DNA from: Cupriavidus numazuensis
GTDB taxonomy: Bacteria; Pseudomonadota; Gammaproteobacteria; Burkholderiales; Burkholderiaceae
Assembly (NCBI RefSeq): GCF_905397435.1
Contig: NZ_CAJPVI010000039.1
Span: 1 to 64,000, forward strand
Direction of reading: 5' to 3'
Length of the DNA: 64,000 bases
Both the position numbers and the translations under genes were made by a program. The notes beneath the pieces are model-generated. The model made no database searches, was not told where the DNA came from, and saw only the letters and a program-made list of their open reading frames with translations. Positions 9,738-18,080 of this stretch are shown here, one piece after another. Each line of letters begins with the position of its first letter. The first letter of the stretch is position 1.

Positions 9738-10832
9738 TCAGCCGAGCTTGCGGACGCTGGTCCTCGACGGTTGCAGGATCAGGGCCTTTGACGAGTCCGC
9801 GTCGACCTTGGCACCCGGATACACCACGAGCACATCCTTGAGGGCCTTGCGGAACAGAGCGCGGAACTTGCGTTCGCTCTCGGTCTCGGTGCCGAACTGC
9901 ATTTGCAGGGCTTCCCAGGGGATCTCCGTACGCCGCTGGATCGTAAAGAACCGGTACGTCAGCCACGAGTAGACATCCAGCGCGAACGGCGACTGCTTGA
10001 GCGCCTTCAGTGCCCGCATATCGACCGGCACGGGCCGGTTGACCAACTCGTTGAAGAAGGGCTCGGACAACACCACAAAGCTCTCGAACATGGAGCCCTG
10101 CCCGGGCTGCATGGGATCCCACCAGGTGGACAGTTGATCCGCCAGCAGGTAACCGACGCGATCGATCGACAGTGGTTCGTGGTTGCTGGTCTGGTTCTGG
10201 CTCGGCATCGACTTGTTCTGCACGATCGCGATCGTGGCCGAGAACAGCCGGATCATCTGCTGGCGCACCAGCGTCATGGTCCCGCGCTTGCCGCCAGTGG
10301 CCATCGGAATGCCGAGGTTGTACATGAACTCCGACAGGGAGTTGCCCAGCGAGATGCGGCGGTCCTCCACCGTGCCGGTGAATTCGCCCCGCTTCTTCTT
10401 GGCCATGATCTCCTTGCCGATCCAGGCGAGCATCAGGCGAGGATACGAGCCATATGGGTAACCAAGCGACACGGTTTCCGACACCAGCTTCTGCCGGCCA
10501 TTGCTGGCCCGCTCCGACCGTTGCTGCGTGAAGTAGCCGGGCTGGATCATCAGCGAGATATTGCCGCTCGTACGCGTCCACACCGGAGGCGCACCCTTGG
10601 GCGCGCGATAGGGCAACGTCACCTGGACACTGGCCCGGCTCAGGAACCCGACTTCGCCGCTCTGCCAGGCGTCTTCGCGCTCCATGGCTTGCGCCTCGTC
10701 GAACAGGCGTTGGAATTTTTCGGACGGAACCAGGTTGTTCTCGTTGCCGGGAACAATGATGCGGGATGGCTCGCCGTCCATATCCAGGACGGAGCGATCC
10801 CCCGCGGCGACCGGGGAGCGTTTGATGGGCAT
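9738..10832 (-). CDS. repA: Replication initiation protein RepA (plasmid RepA_C family)
   Basis: The initiator that would bind the iterons and open the origin of this replicon. From the ATG at 10832 it has 364 residues. The same frame stays open to a GTG at 10886 (382 residues), and neither start has a strong ribosome-binding site. The C-terminal half carries the family signature around PVDMRALKALKQSPFALDVY followed by SWLTYRFF. The central part GGKRGTMTLVRQQMIRLF is also typical. The GTG start would place the initiation codon inside an iteron at 10886-10901. Transcription runs away from the iteron field, so RepA binding there could autoregulate it. Confidence 0.9.
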   Translation of the reverse strand: MPIKRSPVAAGDRSVLDMDGEPSRIIVPGNENNLVPSEKFQRLFDEAQAMEREDAWQSGEVGFLSRASVQVTLPYRAPKGAPPVWTRTSGNISLMIQPGYFTQQRSERASNGRQKLVSETVSLGYPYGSYPRLMLAWIGKEIMAKKKRGEFTGTVEDRRISLGNSLSEFMYNLGIPMATGGKRGTMTLVRQQMIRLFSATIAIVQNKSMPSQNQTSNHEPLSIDRVGYLLADQLSTWWDPMQPGQGSMFESFVVLSEPFFNELVNRPVPVDMRALKALKQSPFALDVYSWLTYRFFTIQRRTEIPWEALQMQFGTETESERKFRALFRKALKDVLVVYPGAKVDADSSKALILQPSRTSVRKLG

Positions 10833-10885
10833 ATTGGCGTGCTTCGGATTACCCGCCTTTGTACGCGAAGCCGTAAACCTTGTCA

Positions 10886-10901
10886 CGCAGAAACGGGTAC
10901 G
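10886..10901 (-). repeat. Iteron at the repA 5' end
   Basis: CGCAGAAACGGGTACG matches the iteron core inverted. It overlaps the upstream possible GTG start of repA and lies 54 bases before the ATG. It is well placed for autorepression by RepA. Confidence 0.8.
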
Positions 10902-11012
10902 TATACGTTCCGTTGCGTTTCCTGTGGCGCTTGCCTGGATGCTGATTGGGTTGAGGTGCCGTGTTTACCTGGCTGGCAGAAGGCTGGCATGTCGGTGGGC
11001 AACCCGGGAGGG

Positions 11013-11021
11013 TTGTCCACG
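11013..11021 (+). promoter_or_regulatory. Weak DnaA-box-like site
   Basis: TTGTCCACG differs at two positions from TTATCCACA. It lies between repA and the phased iterons. Confidence 0.3.
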
Positions 11022-11130
11022 GAACGCCAGACCTTGGCTACAAGTAAACGATACCGATACGGGTTAACTACTTGTAAACCGTATACGGAGAGGTCAGCGC
11101 CTTGATTCCAAAAGAGATCTGTCCTGCCCG

Positions 11131-11235
11131 CGAACCCGATTCTGCGGAAGAACGTACTCGATTCTGCGAAGCCCCGAACCCGAATCTGCGCAAAGGCGAA
11201 CCTGTTTCAGCGCGTGACCTGAACCGGTTTCTGCG
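11131..11235 (+). repeat. Phased array of five degenerate iterons
   Basis: The copies start at 11131, 11153, 11175, 11197 and 11220, so the spacing is 22, 22, 22 and 23 bases, close to two helical turns. Sequences vary around CGAACCCGATTCTGCG and differ from the more regular CGTACCC(G/A)TTTCTGCG copies to the right. Exact phasing is typical of initiator-binding arrays in iteron plasmids. Confidence 0.85.
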
Positions 11236-11242
11236 TGGATAA
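11234..11242 (-). promoter_or_regulatory. DnaA-box-like site
   Basis: CGTGGATAA is the reverse complement of TTATCCACG, one mismatch from TTATCCACA. It sits directly at the end of the phased iterons. Confidence 0.5.
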
Positions 11243-11260
11243 CTTCTTGTTCCCACAGGC

Positions 11261-11269
11261 TTTTCCACA
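11261..11269 (+). promoter_or_regulatory. DnaA-box-like site
   Basis: TTTTCCACA fits the relaxed consensus TT(A/T)TNCACA. It lies 26 bases after the phased iterons, between them and the irregular iterons. Confidence 0.55.
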
Positions 11270-11286
11270 ACCGGAGCGCCTATTTG

Positions 11287-12199
11287 CGTACCCGTTTCTG
11301 CGGGCGAAGTGTCGTTTTGGTCGCCGGGAGGCGTAAACGCGCTCGCCGGCCGGAGTTATCCCCGCAGAAATAGGTTCGCTCCGCAGTATACGCTCCGCCC
11401 GTTAACGCTTTGGCGTACCCGTTTCTGCGAAAAATCGATTCAAAGCGTACCTGATTCTGCGCTGGGGCAGTTTACCCAGCTGCTCGCTCGTTGCCGTACC
11501 CATTTCTGCGGCGTACCCGATTCTGCGATGCGCCAGTCCAGTCGGATCCTCATGTCCGGCGTACCCATTTCTGCGTGCTCTGCAGCATGTGCAATGGCGG
11601 AATGCGTACCCGTTTCTGCGGGACTCCCTGCGTTCGCGGGGTGAGTTGAGTCATATCAACTTTAATTATACACCTTCCTTTTATCAAAAGCCAGTGCTCA
11701 CATTCATACGTTTACGTGCGCGAGCCGAATGAGATGAGGCGTACCCGTTTCTGCGGCGCATTGCGTGTTGAGTCGCCGGTCATGAACTGCTGGAAGGGGT
11801 AGCTCCGCTCCGTGCGTACCCATTTCTGCGCACTTCGGCCGGTCCAACCTGGAGCCGCCCGCGTACTCGTTTCTGCGAACGGGTCCGAAACGGTCTCAGT
11901 GGTGAAGAAATTTTGCGCTGCAACAACGCCGTACCCATTTCTGCGTAAGAAAAGCGCAGCCGGGCAACGGAAAAAGGCGCTAGCGATGCGTTGGGGCAAC
12001 CGGTGCGGGGCACGCAAAAAAATTTTTTGGCGTACCCGTTTCTGCGGGCGTGGAGCGAGGGTCTGGACAGTAATTTCCGCTTTGCGTACCTGTTTCTGCG
12101 AGCCAGGACGAGAGGGGGCGTACCCATTTCTGCGTGCTGCGCTGCGGGAGGTATGCGGCTGGGCTCCCGGAGGACGGGGACTGCGTACCCGTTTCTGCG
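11287..12199 (+). repeat. Irregularly spaced iteron field
   Basis: Fifteen forward copies of CGTACC(C/T)(G/A)(T/A)TTCTGCG (one with CGTACTC) start at 11287, 11414, 11446, 11495, 11512, 11560, 11605, 11740, 11815, 11862, 11930, 12031, 12085, 12119 and 12184. One degenerate inverted copy lies at 11363-11378. Spacing ranges from 17 to 135 bases with no phasing, unlike the array at 11131-11235. The copies are near-identical at 16 bp and the intervening sequence is unrelated. Confidence 0.9.
11645..11700. other. AT-rich patch, candidate DNA unwinding element
   Basis: The stretch around TTTAATTATA and CCTTTTATCAAAAG is the most AT-rich segment of the origin and is flanked by iterons at 11605 and 11740. 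It contains a small dyad, GTTGA (11645-11649) and TCAAC (11656-11660). It is the likely melting site by composition only. Confidence 0.5.
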
Positions 12200-12314
12200 T
12201 GCCAGAGGCCGGCGCTTGCGGATTCGGTGGGAAGATGAGGGGAGGCGTCCCCCGGCCTGACGGAGGATGTGGCAGTGAAGGCGCGACAACGGCAGCCGCG
12301 ACCCCGACAGGCGT

Positions 12315-12340
12315 AAAAAAACCCGCCTCAATGGGCGGGT
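12315..12340 (-). terminator. Rho-independent terminator of the second csp gene
   Basis: On the minus strand, ACCCGCC and GGCGGGT form a stem followed by a run of T (A-run 12315-12321 on the plus strand). It lies 38 bases after the csp stop. Confidence 0.85.
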
Positions 12341-12377
12341 TCGTTGCCGTGGCGCGCCAGGCGCGCCGCGCGCTCGC

Positions 12378-12581
12378 TTACAGCGGGGTGATGTTCGCGG
12401 CTTGCAGACCCTTCGGGCCGTTCTTGACTTCGAACGACACGCGCTGGTTCTCTTGCAGCGACTTGAAGCCTTCCGAGCGGATTTCGGAGAAGTGGGCGAA
12501 GAGGTCGTCACCACCTGCGTCCGGCTTGATGAAGCCGAAGCCCTTGGCGTCGTTGAACCATTTGACGATACCGGTTTGCAT
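12378..12581 (-). CDS. Cold-shock protein, CspA family (second copy)
   Basis: A 67-residue cold-shock domain ([20 protein letters not shown], then DLFAHFSE). It resembles the copy at 9441-9644 but diverges enough to be a distinct paralogue. GGAAAG lies 8 bases before the ATG, and a terminator follows the stop. The two csp genes point toward each other and flank the repA-origin segment. Confidence 0.95.
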   Translation of the reverse strand: MQTGIVKWFNDAKGFGFIKPDAGGDDLFAHFSEIRSEGFKSLQENQRVSFEVKNGPKGLQAANITPL

Positions 12582-12656
12582 GATTTGCTTTCCAGAAAAA
12601 ATAAAAAACCGAATGGCGAAACCGCCATCCTACATAGAACTCAAGGAAAGGACACC

Positions 12657-12974
12657 ATGGACAACCGAAGTACCAGACGGTGGCTAACGAATGAACTGTT
12701 GCCTCGTCGCTTGAATCTAGGCCGATTTATACGGGGGTTCGATGTCACCGTCAAGCTGGGAGTGATCCCGGGGTGGGGCTGGCATCACTTTCCGGCGCTG
12801 TGGGATCATCACGCCTTTTGCATATCGTTCATGCGTCGGCACCGACACCTGCGCCAGGATTCTGTACGAGAGTACGCTTGCCGCGACCTGCGCAGGCGGC
12901 AAACCCGTGCGGCCGGCCAGGATGTCCCGGCCCCGTCAGCCATTGCGCCCGGCGCGCCGATGCCCCAACGATAG
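12657..12974 (+). CDS. Hypothetical protein of 105 residues
   Basis: An ATG preceded by AAGGAAAGGACACC opens a 105-codon frame starting MDNRSTRRWLTNELLPRRLN, arginine-rich at both ends. It ends 18 bases before the purine-type permease gene. The family is not recognised and the C-terminal half looks like low-complexity GC-rich sequence, so it may be the permease leader rather than a gene. The good ribosome-binding site is the main support. Confidence 0.3.
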   Translation: MDNRSTRRWLTNELLPRRLNLGRFIRGFDVTVKLGVIPGWGWHHFPALWDHHAFCISFMRRHRHLRQDSVREYACRDLRRRQTRAAGQDVPAPSAIAPGAPMPQR

Positions 12975-12992
12975 ACAGTCAGGAGACCATTC

Positions 12993-14351
12993 ATGTCGAT
13001 ACCGGAACCCGCCTCCACGCCGGGCGGCCCCGCCGCCGGCCAACCCGCGCCTTCGCTGCTTGAGCGGCTCTTCAGGCTGTCGGAACACCAGACGGATGTC
13101 CGCACCGAAGTGCTTGCCGGGATGACGACCTTCCTCACGATGGCGTACATCATCTTCGTGAACCCGTCCATCCTCGGCGATGCCGGCATGCCCAAGGACG
13201 CGGTTTTCGTGGCCACGTGCGTGGCTGCGGCGATCGGTACGCTGATCATGGGCTTCTATGCCAACTATCCGATCGCGATGGCCCCAGGCATGGGCCTGAA
13301 TGCTTACTTTGCGTACACCGTGGTAAAGGGCATGGGCTTCGCGTGGCAGGCCGCGCTTGGCGCGGTGTTCATTTCCGGCTGCCTGTTCCTGCTGGTCACG
13401 CTGTTCCGCGTGCGCGAGATGATCGTCAACGGCATTCCGCATTCGATTCGCGTGGCGATCACCGCGGGCATCGGCCTGTTCCTCGCGATCGTGGCGCTCA
13501 AGAACGCGGGCATCGTCACGGCGAGCCCCGCTACGCTCGTGACCATCGGCGACCTCCACCAGCCGTCCGCGGTGCTGGCGATCGTCGGCTTCTTCGTCAT
13601 CGTTTCGCTGGACCAGCTCAAGGTGAAGGGCGCGATCCTGATCGGCATCCTGCTGACCACGGTGCTGAGCTTCTTCTTCGCCGGCAATACCTTCCACGGC
13701 GTGTTGTCGGCACCGCCTTCGATCAGCCCGACGCTGTTCAAGCTCGATATTTCGGCGGCGTTGTCGATCGGCATCGTCAACGTGGTGCTGGTCTTCTTCC
13801 TGGTGGAACTGTTCGACGCCACTGGCACGCTGATGGGCGTGGCCAACCGCGCGGGACTGCTCAAGGCCGGCCGCATGGACCGCCTCAACAAGGCGCTGAT
13901 GGCGGACAGCACGGCGATCATGGCGGGCTCGTTCCTGGGCACGTCGTCGACCACCGCCTATATCGAAAGCGCATCGGGCGTGCAGGCAGGCGGACGTACC
14001 GGGCTCACCGCCGTAACGGTCGCGGTCCTGTTCCTCGCGTGCCTGTTCATTGCGCCGCTCGCGGGCACGGTGCCGGCCTACGCGACCGCGCCGGCATTGC
14101 TCTATGTGTCCTGCCTGATGCTGCGCGAACTGCTCGACATCGACTGGAACGACGTCACTGAAGTCGTGCCGGCCGTGCTCACCGCGCTCGGCATGCCGTT
14201 CACCTATTCCGTCGCCAATGGCGTTGCATTTGGCTTCATTACCTATGCCGTGCTGAAGCTGCTGACCGGCCGTGCCCGCAATGTCCCGGTGATGGTGTGG
14301 ATCATCGCTGCGGTGTTCGTCTTCAAGTTCTACTACCTGCCGGGCCATTGA
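12993..14351 (+). CDS. NCS2 purine permease, AzgA-like subfamily
   Basis: A 452-residue polytopic inner-membrane transporter, likely a proton symporter for hypoxanthine, guanine or adenine. The AzgA-type signature is clear: EVLAGMTTFLTMAYIIFVNP near residue 40, then APGMGLNAYFAYTVV near 92 and TAGIGLFLAIVALKNAG near 165. The segment DATGTLMGVANRAG follows later, and GTSSTTAYIESASGVQAGGR near 312 belongs to the family core. Length is normal for the family. The exact purine cannot be read from the sequence. Two iterons follow 60 and 94 bases after the stop. Confidence 0.93.
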   Translation: MSIPEPASTPGGPAAGQPAPSLLERLFRLSEHQTDVRTEVLAGMTTFLTMAYIIFVNPSILGDAGMPKDAVFVATCVAAAIGTLIMGFYANYPIAMAPGMGLNAYFAYTVVKGMGFAWQAALGAVFISGCLFLLVTLFRVREMIVNGIPHSIRVAITAGIGLFLAIVALKNAGIVTASPATLVTIGDLHQPSAVLAIVGFFVIVSLDQLKVKGAILIGILLTTVLSFFFAGNTFHGVLSAPPSISPTLFKLDISAALSIGIVNVVLVFFLVELFDATGTLMGVANRAGLLKAGRMDRLNKALMADSTAIMAGSFLGTSSTTAYIESASGVQAGGRTGLTAVTVAVLFLACLFIAPLAGTVPAYATAPALLYVSCLMLRELLDIDWNDVTEVVPAVLTALGMPFTYSVANGVAFGFITYAVLKLLTGRARNVPVMVWIIAAVFVFKFYYLPGH

Positions 14352-14889
14352 GCGGTGCGGACTGCGGCGGCTCCCGCCGCACGCAGTCCGCGTGCTGAAA
14401 ACCCCCAAAGCGTACCCGTTTCTGCGTGAGCGGCCGTGGCAAAGCGTACCCGTTTCTGCGGGCCTCGGACGCGCCGGCGCATGACCGCAGAAGCATGCCA
14501 TGCCGATGGATGAGAACGGTGAGGCGCTTGCGGCAGGCTTCATCCCGATGGATGAGTGCGGCATGAGTTTGGTCGGACATCCCCCACTCGGGGCTGGACA
14601 AACCGCCGCAAATGCACTGAACTATAGGCGTGGCAAGGAGGGGGCGCATGAAAGCGCCCTTTCTTGACTCCGGTTCATCGGAAAAGGCGCCGTAGAGCGC
14701 ACTGAAGCAGTTTCGGCAAGTCCGCCTGCCGTGGGACACGTCCGACAAGACCGTATTTCAATACGGCATCGCCACCACGAAGACAGAGCGCGCGGACACA
14801 CGTGCGCCAAGCAAAAAACAATTTAAAGACAGAAAAGTGGTAAACGCGAACGTGTAGTGCCGGGGGTGTTGTACAACGGGGATCAGATC
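14352..14889. other. Intergenic region with an iteron pair
   Basis: About 540 bases contain the iteron pair at 14411-14460 and then GC-rich sequence with no gene. The last 100 bases before the next frame are AT-richer and probably hold the promoter of the following two genes. Confidence 0.5.
14411..14460 (+). repeat. Dispersed iteron pair
   Basis: Two forward copies of CGTACCCGTTTCTGCG at 14411-14426 and 14445-14460, each preceded by AAAG, 34 bases apart. They sit just after the permease gene, about 2.2 kb from the last origin iteron. Confidence 0.85.
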
Positions 14890-15351
14890 ATGACCGCAGG
14901 AGAAATCCGGCGAACCGCCATCGGGCCCATCAGCGAGTCCGCCAGTCGTTCCATGCATCGCACCTGGGCTGTACTGGGAGAAGCCGCAGGTGAATCAGCC
15001 ACCCGCAGGATCCGCCACGACGGTGCGGCGGTGTCGGACGTGACCGCGTTGCTCCAGGACGGCGAGCTGTCGTCGAGCGCGCGCGAGGCGATCGAGAACC
15101 TGCTGCGGCGCCATCGGCTGCTCGAGGCCGAACTGGTACGCCAGCGTGAGCTGCTGCAGGAATGGATCCTGAGCCAGCAGACCTACAAGGCTCTCTACTA
15201 TCAGTATTCCGGACAGACGCCAGAGGCACCCCGCGTTGAACTGATGCGCGAGCGGGATGCCGTGCGGCGCCGTCTTCAGGAAGAATTGCATCTTGGCAGC
15301 GATCCGCTTGCTGTCATGGATGAACCAGCACGCAGTCAGTCCAGTTCGTGA
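14890..15351 (+). CDS. Hypothetical coiled-coil protein
   Basis: A 153-residue soluble protein with no recognised domain. Residues 60-100 (SARE AIENLLRRHRLLEAELVRQR) and the following segment with ELMRERDAVRRRLQEEL are strongly heptad-like. The ATG at 14890 is preceded by GGGGATCAGATC. An upstream GTG at 14857 would add 11 residues. The stop overlaps a possible GTG start of the sigma54 activator gene, so the two are probably co-transcribed and it may be a partner of that regulator. Confidence 0.65.
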   Translation: MTAGEIRRTAIGPISESASRSMHRTWAVLGEAAGESATRRIRHDGAAVSDVTALLQDGELSSSAREAIENLLRRHRLLEAELVRQRELLQEWILSQQTYKALYYQYSGQTPEAPRVELMRERDAVRRRLQEELHLGSDPLAVMDEPARSQSSS

Positions 15352-16820
15352 TACCGACGTCAAACCCGCGGCGGCAACGGCCGGGAGGGCCGGAACCGAT
15401 GCGCCGGGAAACCGGGATGAACAATAAGCCCAACGTCCGGGAGATCGTAATGGACCGACTGTGCAAGGCGCCGACACGCGCCGCGCAGGTCGTGGTCGTG
15501 TCGCGTCATGAGGATTTTGGTTTTACCCCTGCCCAGTTCGGGCCGGGTTGGGATGTGCGCCGCATCCAGCAGGTGCGCGACCTCGAGCGCATCGTGCGGA
15601 CAGGCCCGCCCATGGCGGGCGTGATCGACCTGCAGGCCGAGTACAGCGATGTCGAGCTCGGGCAACTGGAGCAGGGGCTGCAACACCTGCACGTGACGTG
15701 GGTGGCCATCACCACCGACGCACGACTTGCGGACCAGCGTATACGCCGGCTGATCCGCGACTATTGCGTCGACTACGTGCGCACGCCGTTCTCGCACGAC
15801 GAGCTGCTCTACACGCTCAAGCATGCGCACGGCATGGCGTGCCTGCATCACGGGCGCACCACCGAGATGGCGCCGCACGGGACCATGATCGGTGAATGCG
15901 CGTCGATGCGCGTGATGTTCCGCTCGCTGGCCAAGGTCGCGCACAACGACGCGCCGGTGTTTATCTCGGGCGAGTCCGGCACGGGCAAGGAACTCGCAGC
16001 ACAGGCCATCCATGAGGCATCGAGTCGGCGCAAGGGGCCATTCGTTGCGATCAACTGCGGCGCGATTCCTTCGCATCTCGTGCAGTCGGAACTGTTCGGC
16101 TACGAGAAGGGCGCGTTCACCGGCGCGAACCAGCGCAAGATCGGCTGGATCGAGCAGGCGCAGGGCGGCACGCTGTTCCTGGATGAAATCGGCGACCTGC
16201 CGCTTGAAAGCCAGGTGGCGCTGTTGCGTTTCCTGCAGCAGGGCACCATCACCCGGCTGGGCGGACACCAGTCCATTCCGCTGGACCTGCGCATCATCTC
16301 GGCCACGCACGTGGACCTGGTGGCGGCGCAGGCCGATGGCCGCTTCCGCGCGGACTTGTTCCACCGGCTCTGCGTGCTCACGCTGACCATCCCCGCATTG
16401 CGCGAACGCGGCGAGGATATCCTGCAGCTTGCCAATGCGGTGCTGGCCGAGCACGGGCACGAAGCCCACCGGCGCATCCGCGGATTCTCGCCGTGCGCTA
16501 CCCAGGCGATGATGCAATACGCCTGGCCGGGCAATGTGCGGGAGCTGATCAACCGCGTGCGGCGTGCGATCGTGATGACCGACAACCGCAAGATCACCGC
16601 GGAGGATCTCCAGCTTCATGGCGGTGCCGAGTTGCCGCGCAAGACGCTCGATGCGATTCGCGAGGAGGCCGAACGCGAGGCGATCCGCAGCGTCATGGCG
16701 AGCCACGGCTTCCATGTCGTGCCCGCCGCGCGCGAACTCAACGTGTCGCGCGTGACGTTGTACCGGCTCATGCACAAGCACAACATCCGCGTGGAGACGC
16801 AGCCGACGGCCGGCGAGTAA
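15348..16820 (+). CDS. Sigma54-dependent enhancer-binding regulator (VpsR/NtrC-like)
   Basis: A 490-residue bacterial enhancer-binding protein. The N-terminal 150 residues look like a receiver-type fold without an obvious phospho-acceptor Asp, as in VpsR-type regulators, some of which respond to c-di-GMP. The AAA+ domain has Walker A GESGTGKE, the sigma54 loop GAFTGA within YEKGAFTGANQRK, and Walker B GGTLFLDEIGDLP. A Fis-type helix-turn-helix ends the protein (AARELNVSRVTLYRLMHKH). The start is uncertain: GTG at 15348 overlaps the previous stop (GTGA), and ATG at 15417 follows a purine-rich GGGAAACCGGG. No sigma54 target was identified in the window. Confidence 0.88.
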   Translation: MIPTSNPRRQRPGGPEPMRRETGMNNKPNVREIVMDRLCKAPTRAAQVVVVSRHEDFGFTPAQFGPGWDVRRIQQVRDLERIVRTGPPMAGVIDLQAEYSDVELGQLEQGLQHLHVTWVAITTDARLADQRIRRLIRDYCVDYVRTPFSHDELLYTLKHAHGMACLHHGRTTEMAPHGTMIGECASMRVMFRSLAKVAHNDAPVFISGESGTGKELAAQAIHEASSRRKGPFVAINCGAIPSHLVQSELFGYEKGAFTGANQRKIGWIEQAQGGTLFLDEIGDLPLESQVALLRFLQQGTITRLGGHQSIPLDLRIISATHVDLVAAQADGRFRADLFHRLCVLTLTIPALRERGEDILQLANAVLAEHGHEAHRRIRGFSPCATQAMMQYAWPGNVRELINRVRRAIVMTDNRKITAEDLQLHGGAELPRKTLDAIREEAEREAIRSVMASHGFHVVPAARELNVSRVTLYRLMHKHNIRVETQPTAGE

Positions 16821-16911
16821 GCGGCAAGCAGGCAGGCGAACGGCGGGTGGACTGATGGCCGCATACGCGCAGCCGGCGCGCGGACGTCTGCGCGCGCCAG
16901 GCGCTCCAGGG

Positions 16912-16950
16912 AAAGGGGAACTGGCGACGTCCGCTCGCCGGTTCCCCCTT
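16912..16950. terminator. Strong hairpin between convergent genes
   Basis: AAAGGGGAACTGGCG pairs with CGCCGGTTCCCCCTT around a 9-base loop, a stem of about 15 pairs with one wobble and one mismatch. It lies between the ends of the sigma54 activator and the small secreted-protein gene. It lacks a clear U-run, so its terminator role is inferred from position. Confidence 0.5.
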
Positions 16951-16969
16951 CCCCGTGCCTTGCGGCACG

Positions 16970-17359
16970 TCAGCGCACAACGGCGACCGGCGCGTGTGGC
17001 GTGCGCTCCGGTCCGGAAGCCTGCGTCCCGGCGACGGGAGCCGCCGCCAGGTTCATGCTGATCTTGCCGCGCGGGCGCGGCGGGGCGTTGCCGCCGCCGT
17101 CATTGTGGCGGCCGGGCGCCGCGTCGCGGCGGTCCAGGCCATCGCGTGCCTGCCGCTCGCTCGGCGTCGCGGCGCCCGGGTCCTGCTTGAACTGCAAGTC
17201 GCCCCACGCCCAGCCGAAGCCGCGCACGTAGACGTCGCTGCTCACGGCCGCATGCGAATTGTCACTGGCGTTGTCGGGCCGGTCGAAATAGGCATAGCTG
17301 GCCGCCACGGCGCTGGTCGAGCACAGAGCCAGGGCGGCGGCAAGGTATCCGGCTTTCAT
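16970..17359 (-). CDS. Small secreted hypothetical protein
   Basis: A 129-residue protein with a signal peptide (MKAGYLAAALALCSTSAVA, cleavage likely after AVA). The mature part is low-complexity and rich in Asp, Gly, Pro and Ala, including NDGGGNAPPRPRG. The ATG at 17359 is chosen for its strong ribosome-binding site AAGGAGGAG. No family is recognised. A periplasmic or secreted location is inferred from the signal. Confidence 0.6.
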   Translation of the reverse strand: MKAGYLAAALALCSTSAVAASYAYFDRPDNASDNSHAAVSSDVYVRGFGWAWGDLQFKQDPGAATPSERQARDGLDRRDAAPGRHNDGGGNAPPRPRGKISMNLAAAPVAGTQASGPERTPHAPVAVVR

Positions 17360-18080
17360 GGGTGGCTCCTCCTTGGTGGAAAAAAGTGCCCGCCGGGGGA
17401 CGGAGCACAAGTTCCTGCTGGCTTGCGGCGCTTGCTGCGCTGGGGCAGCTGCACCGTGGCCATATCTAAATATCTAATGTCCTGTGCGGCGCCGGTACGC
17501 CGAGATCGCAAGCGCCCGGCTCCACAACGCGCAAGGCGATGCGGGCTGTGTGGGCACACGCGGATGCGGCAGCAACGGCGATGACAACAGGTCCATGACA
17601 GACGGCGGCGGTCCCGCCAACCGGTGCGAACGCCGGCGTGCCGTCATACGTGCTGGCGGATGACGCATGGCTGGGGGCTCCTCTTGCAATCGTGCGTAAT
17701 GGCGTCACGGATTTTTACGACTCCCTGTCAGACAGAGAGCGACAAGTGTGCCAATGGCCGCAAAGGCTTGTTTTATGCGGCTTCCAGCCCGATGCGAAGG
17801 CTGTAGGGTCACTCCGCGCCGCGGTCGCCGACGATTCCGTTACGCAGATGCAACGGCAGCGGCCCGCCCGCCTCGCCGCGCGGCCCGCCCCGCGTAAGAG
17901 TTACATGCCGCGATCCCCCGCCCCAAGCGGCATTGCGCCCCGCGAGAAGGTCCTGCGGCGCGCTTCTGCCACGGTTGCAGCCCTGTTACACAGGCCACGG
18001 GTGTGTCACATCGCGCGCGCCTTGCGCTGTACGCAGAAACGGGTACGCCCCGAGCCGTTGCCACGGCGGGCGAGCGATGC
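17360..18080. other. Long intergenic region
   Basis: About 720 bases without a gene that I can support. Open frames exist on both strands (for example 17638-18105) but lack ribosome-binding sites and recognisable content. A single inverted iteron sits at 18032-18047. Confidence 0.45.
18032..18047 (-). repeat. Dispersed iteron
   Basis: CGCAGAAACGGGTACG, an exact inverted core copy in intergenic DNA about 6 kb from the origin field. It lacks the AAAG flank of other dispersed copies. Confidence 0.8.

Larger units (their letters stand above)
10887..12300. other. ori: Replication origin region of the chromid/megaplasmid
   Basis: About 1.4 kb without a credible gene, bounded by repA and a csp gene. 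It holds about twenty iterons, DnaA-box-like sites and an AT-rich patch in an otherwise GC-rich sequence. Open frames here (for example 11309-11644 and 11812-12687) repeat the same peptide bits because the iteron repeats, so they are not taken as genes. It is the best candidate for the start of replication. Confidence 0.88.

Noticed and set aside
11131-12199. CRISPR-like array of short repeats
   Set aside because: Most of the repeats are 16 bp with irregular gaps from 17 to 135 bp, and five are phased at 22 bp with only about 6 bp between units. There are no uniform spacers and no cas genes. The context is a replication origin.
11309-12687. Open reading frames across the iteron field
   Set aside because: They repeat short peptide pieces such as YPFLR and VPISA because the iteron is translated. 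They have no ribosome-binding sites or family features.
12936-14564. 542-codon minus-strand frame opposite the purine permease
   Set aside because: Its His/Arg/Asp-rich composition is typical of an antisense GC-rich frame, and the permease frame is unmistakable.
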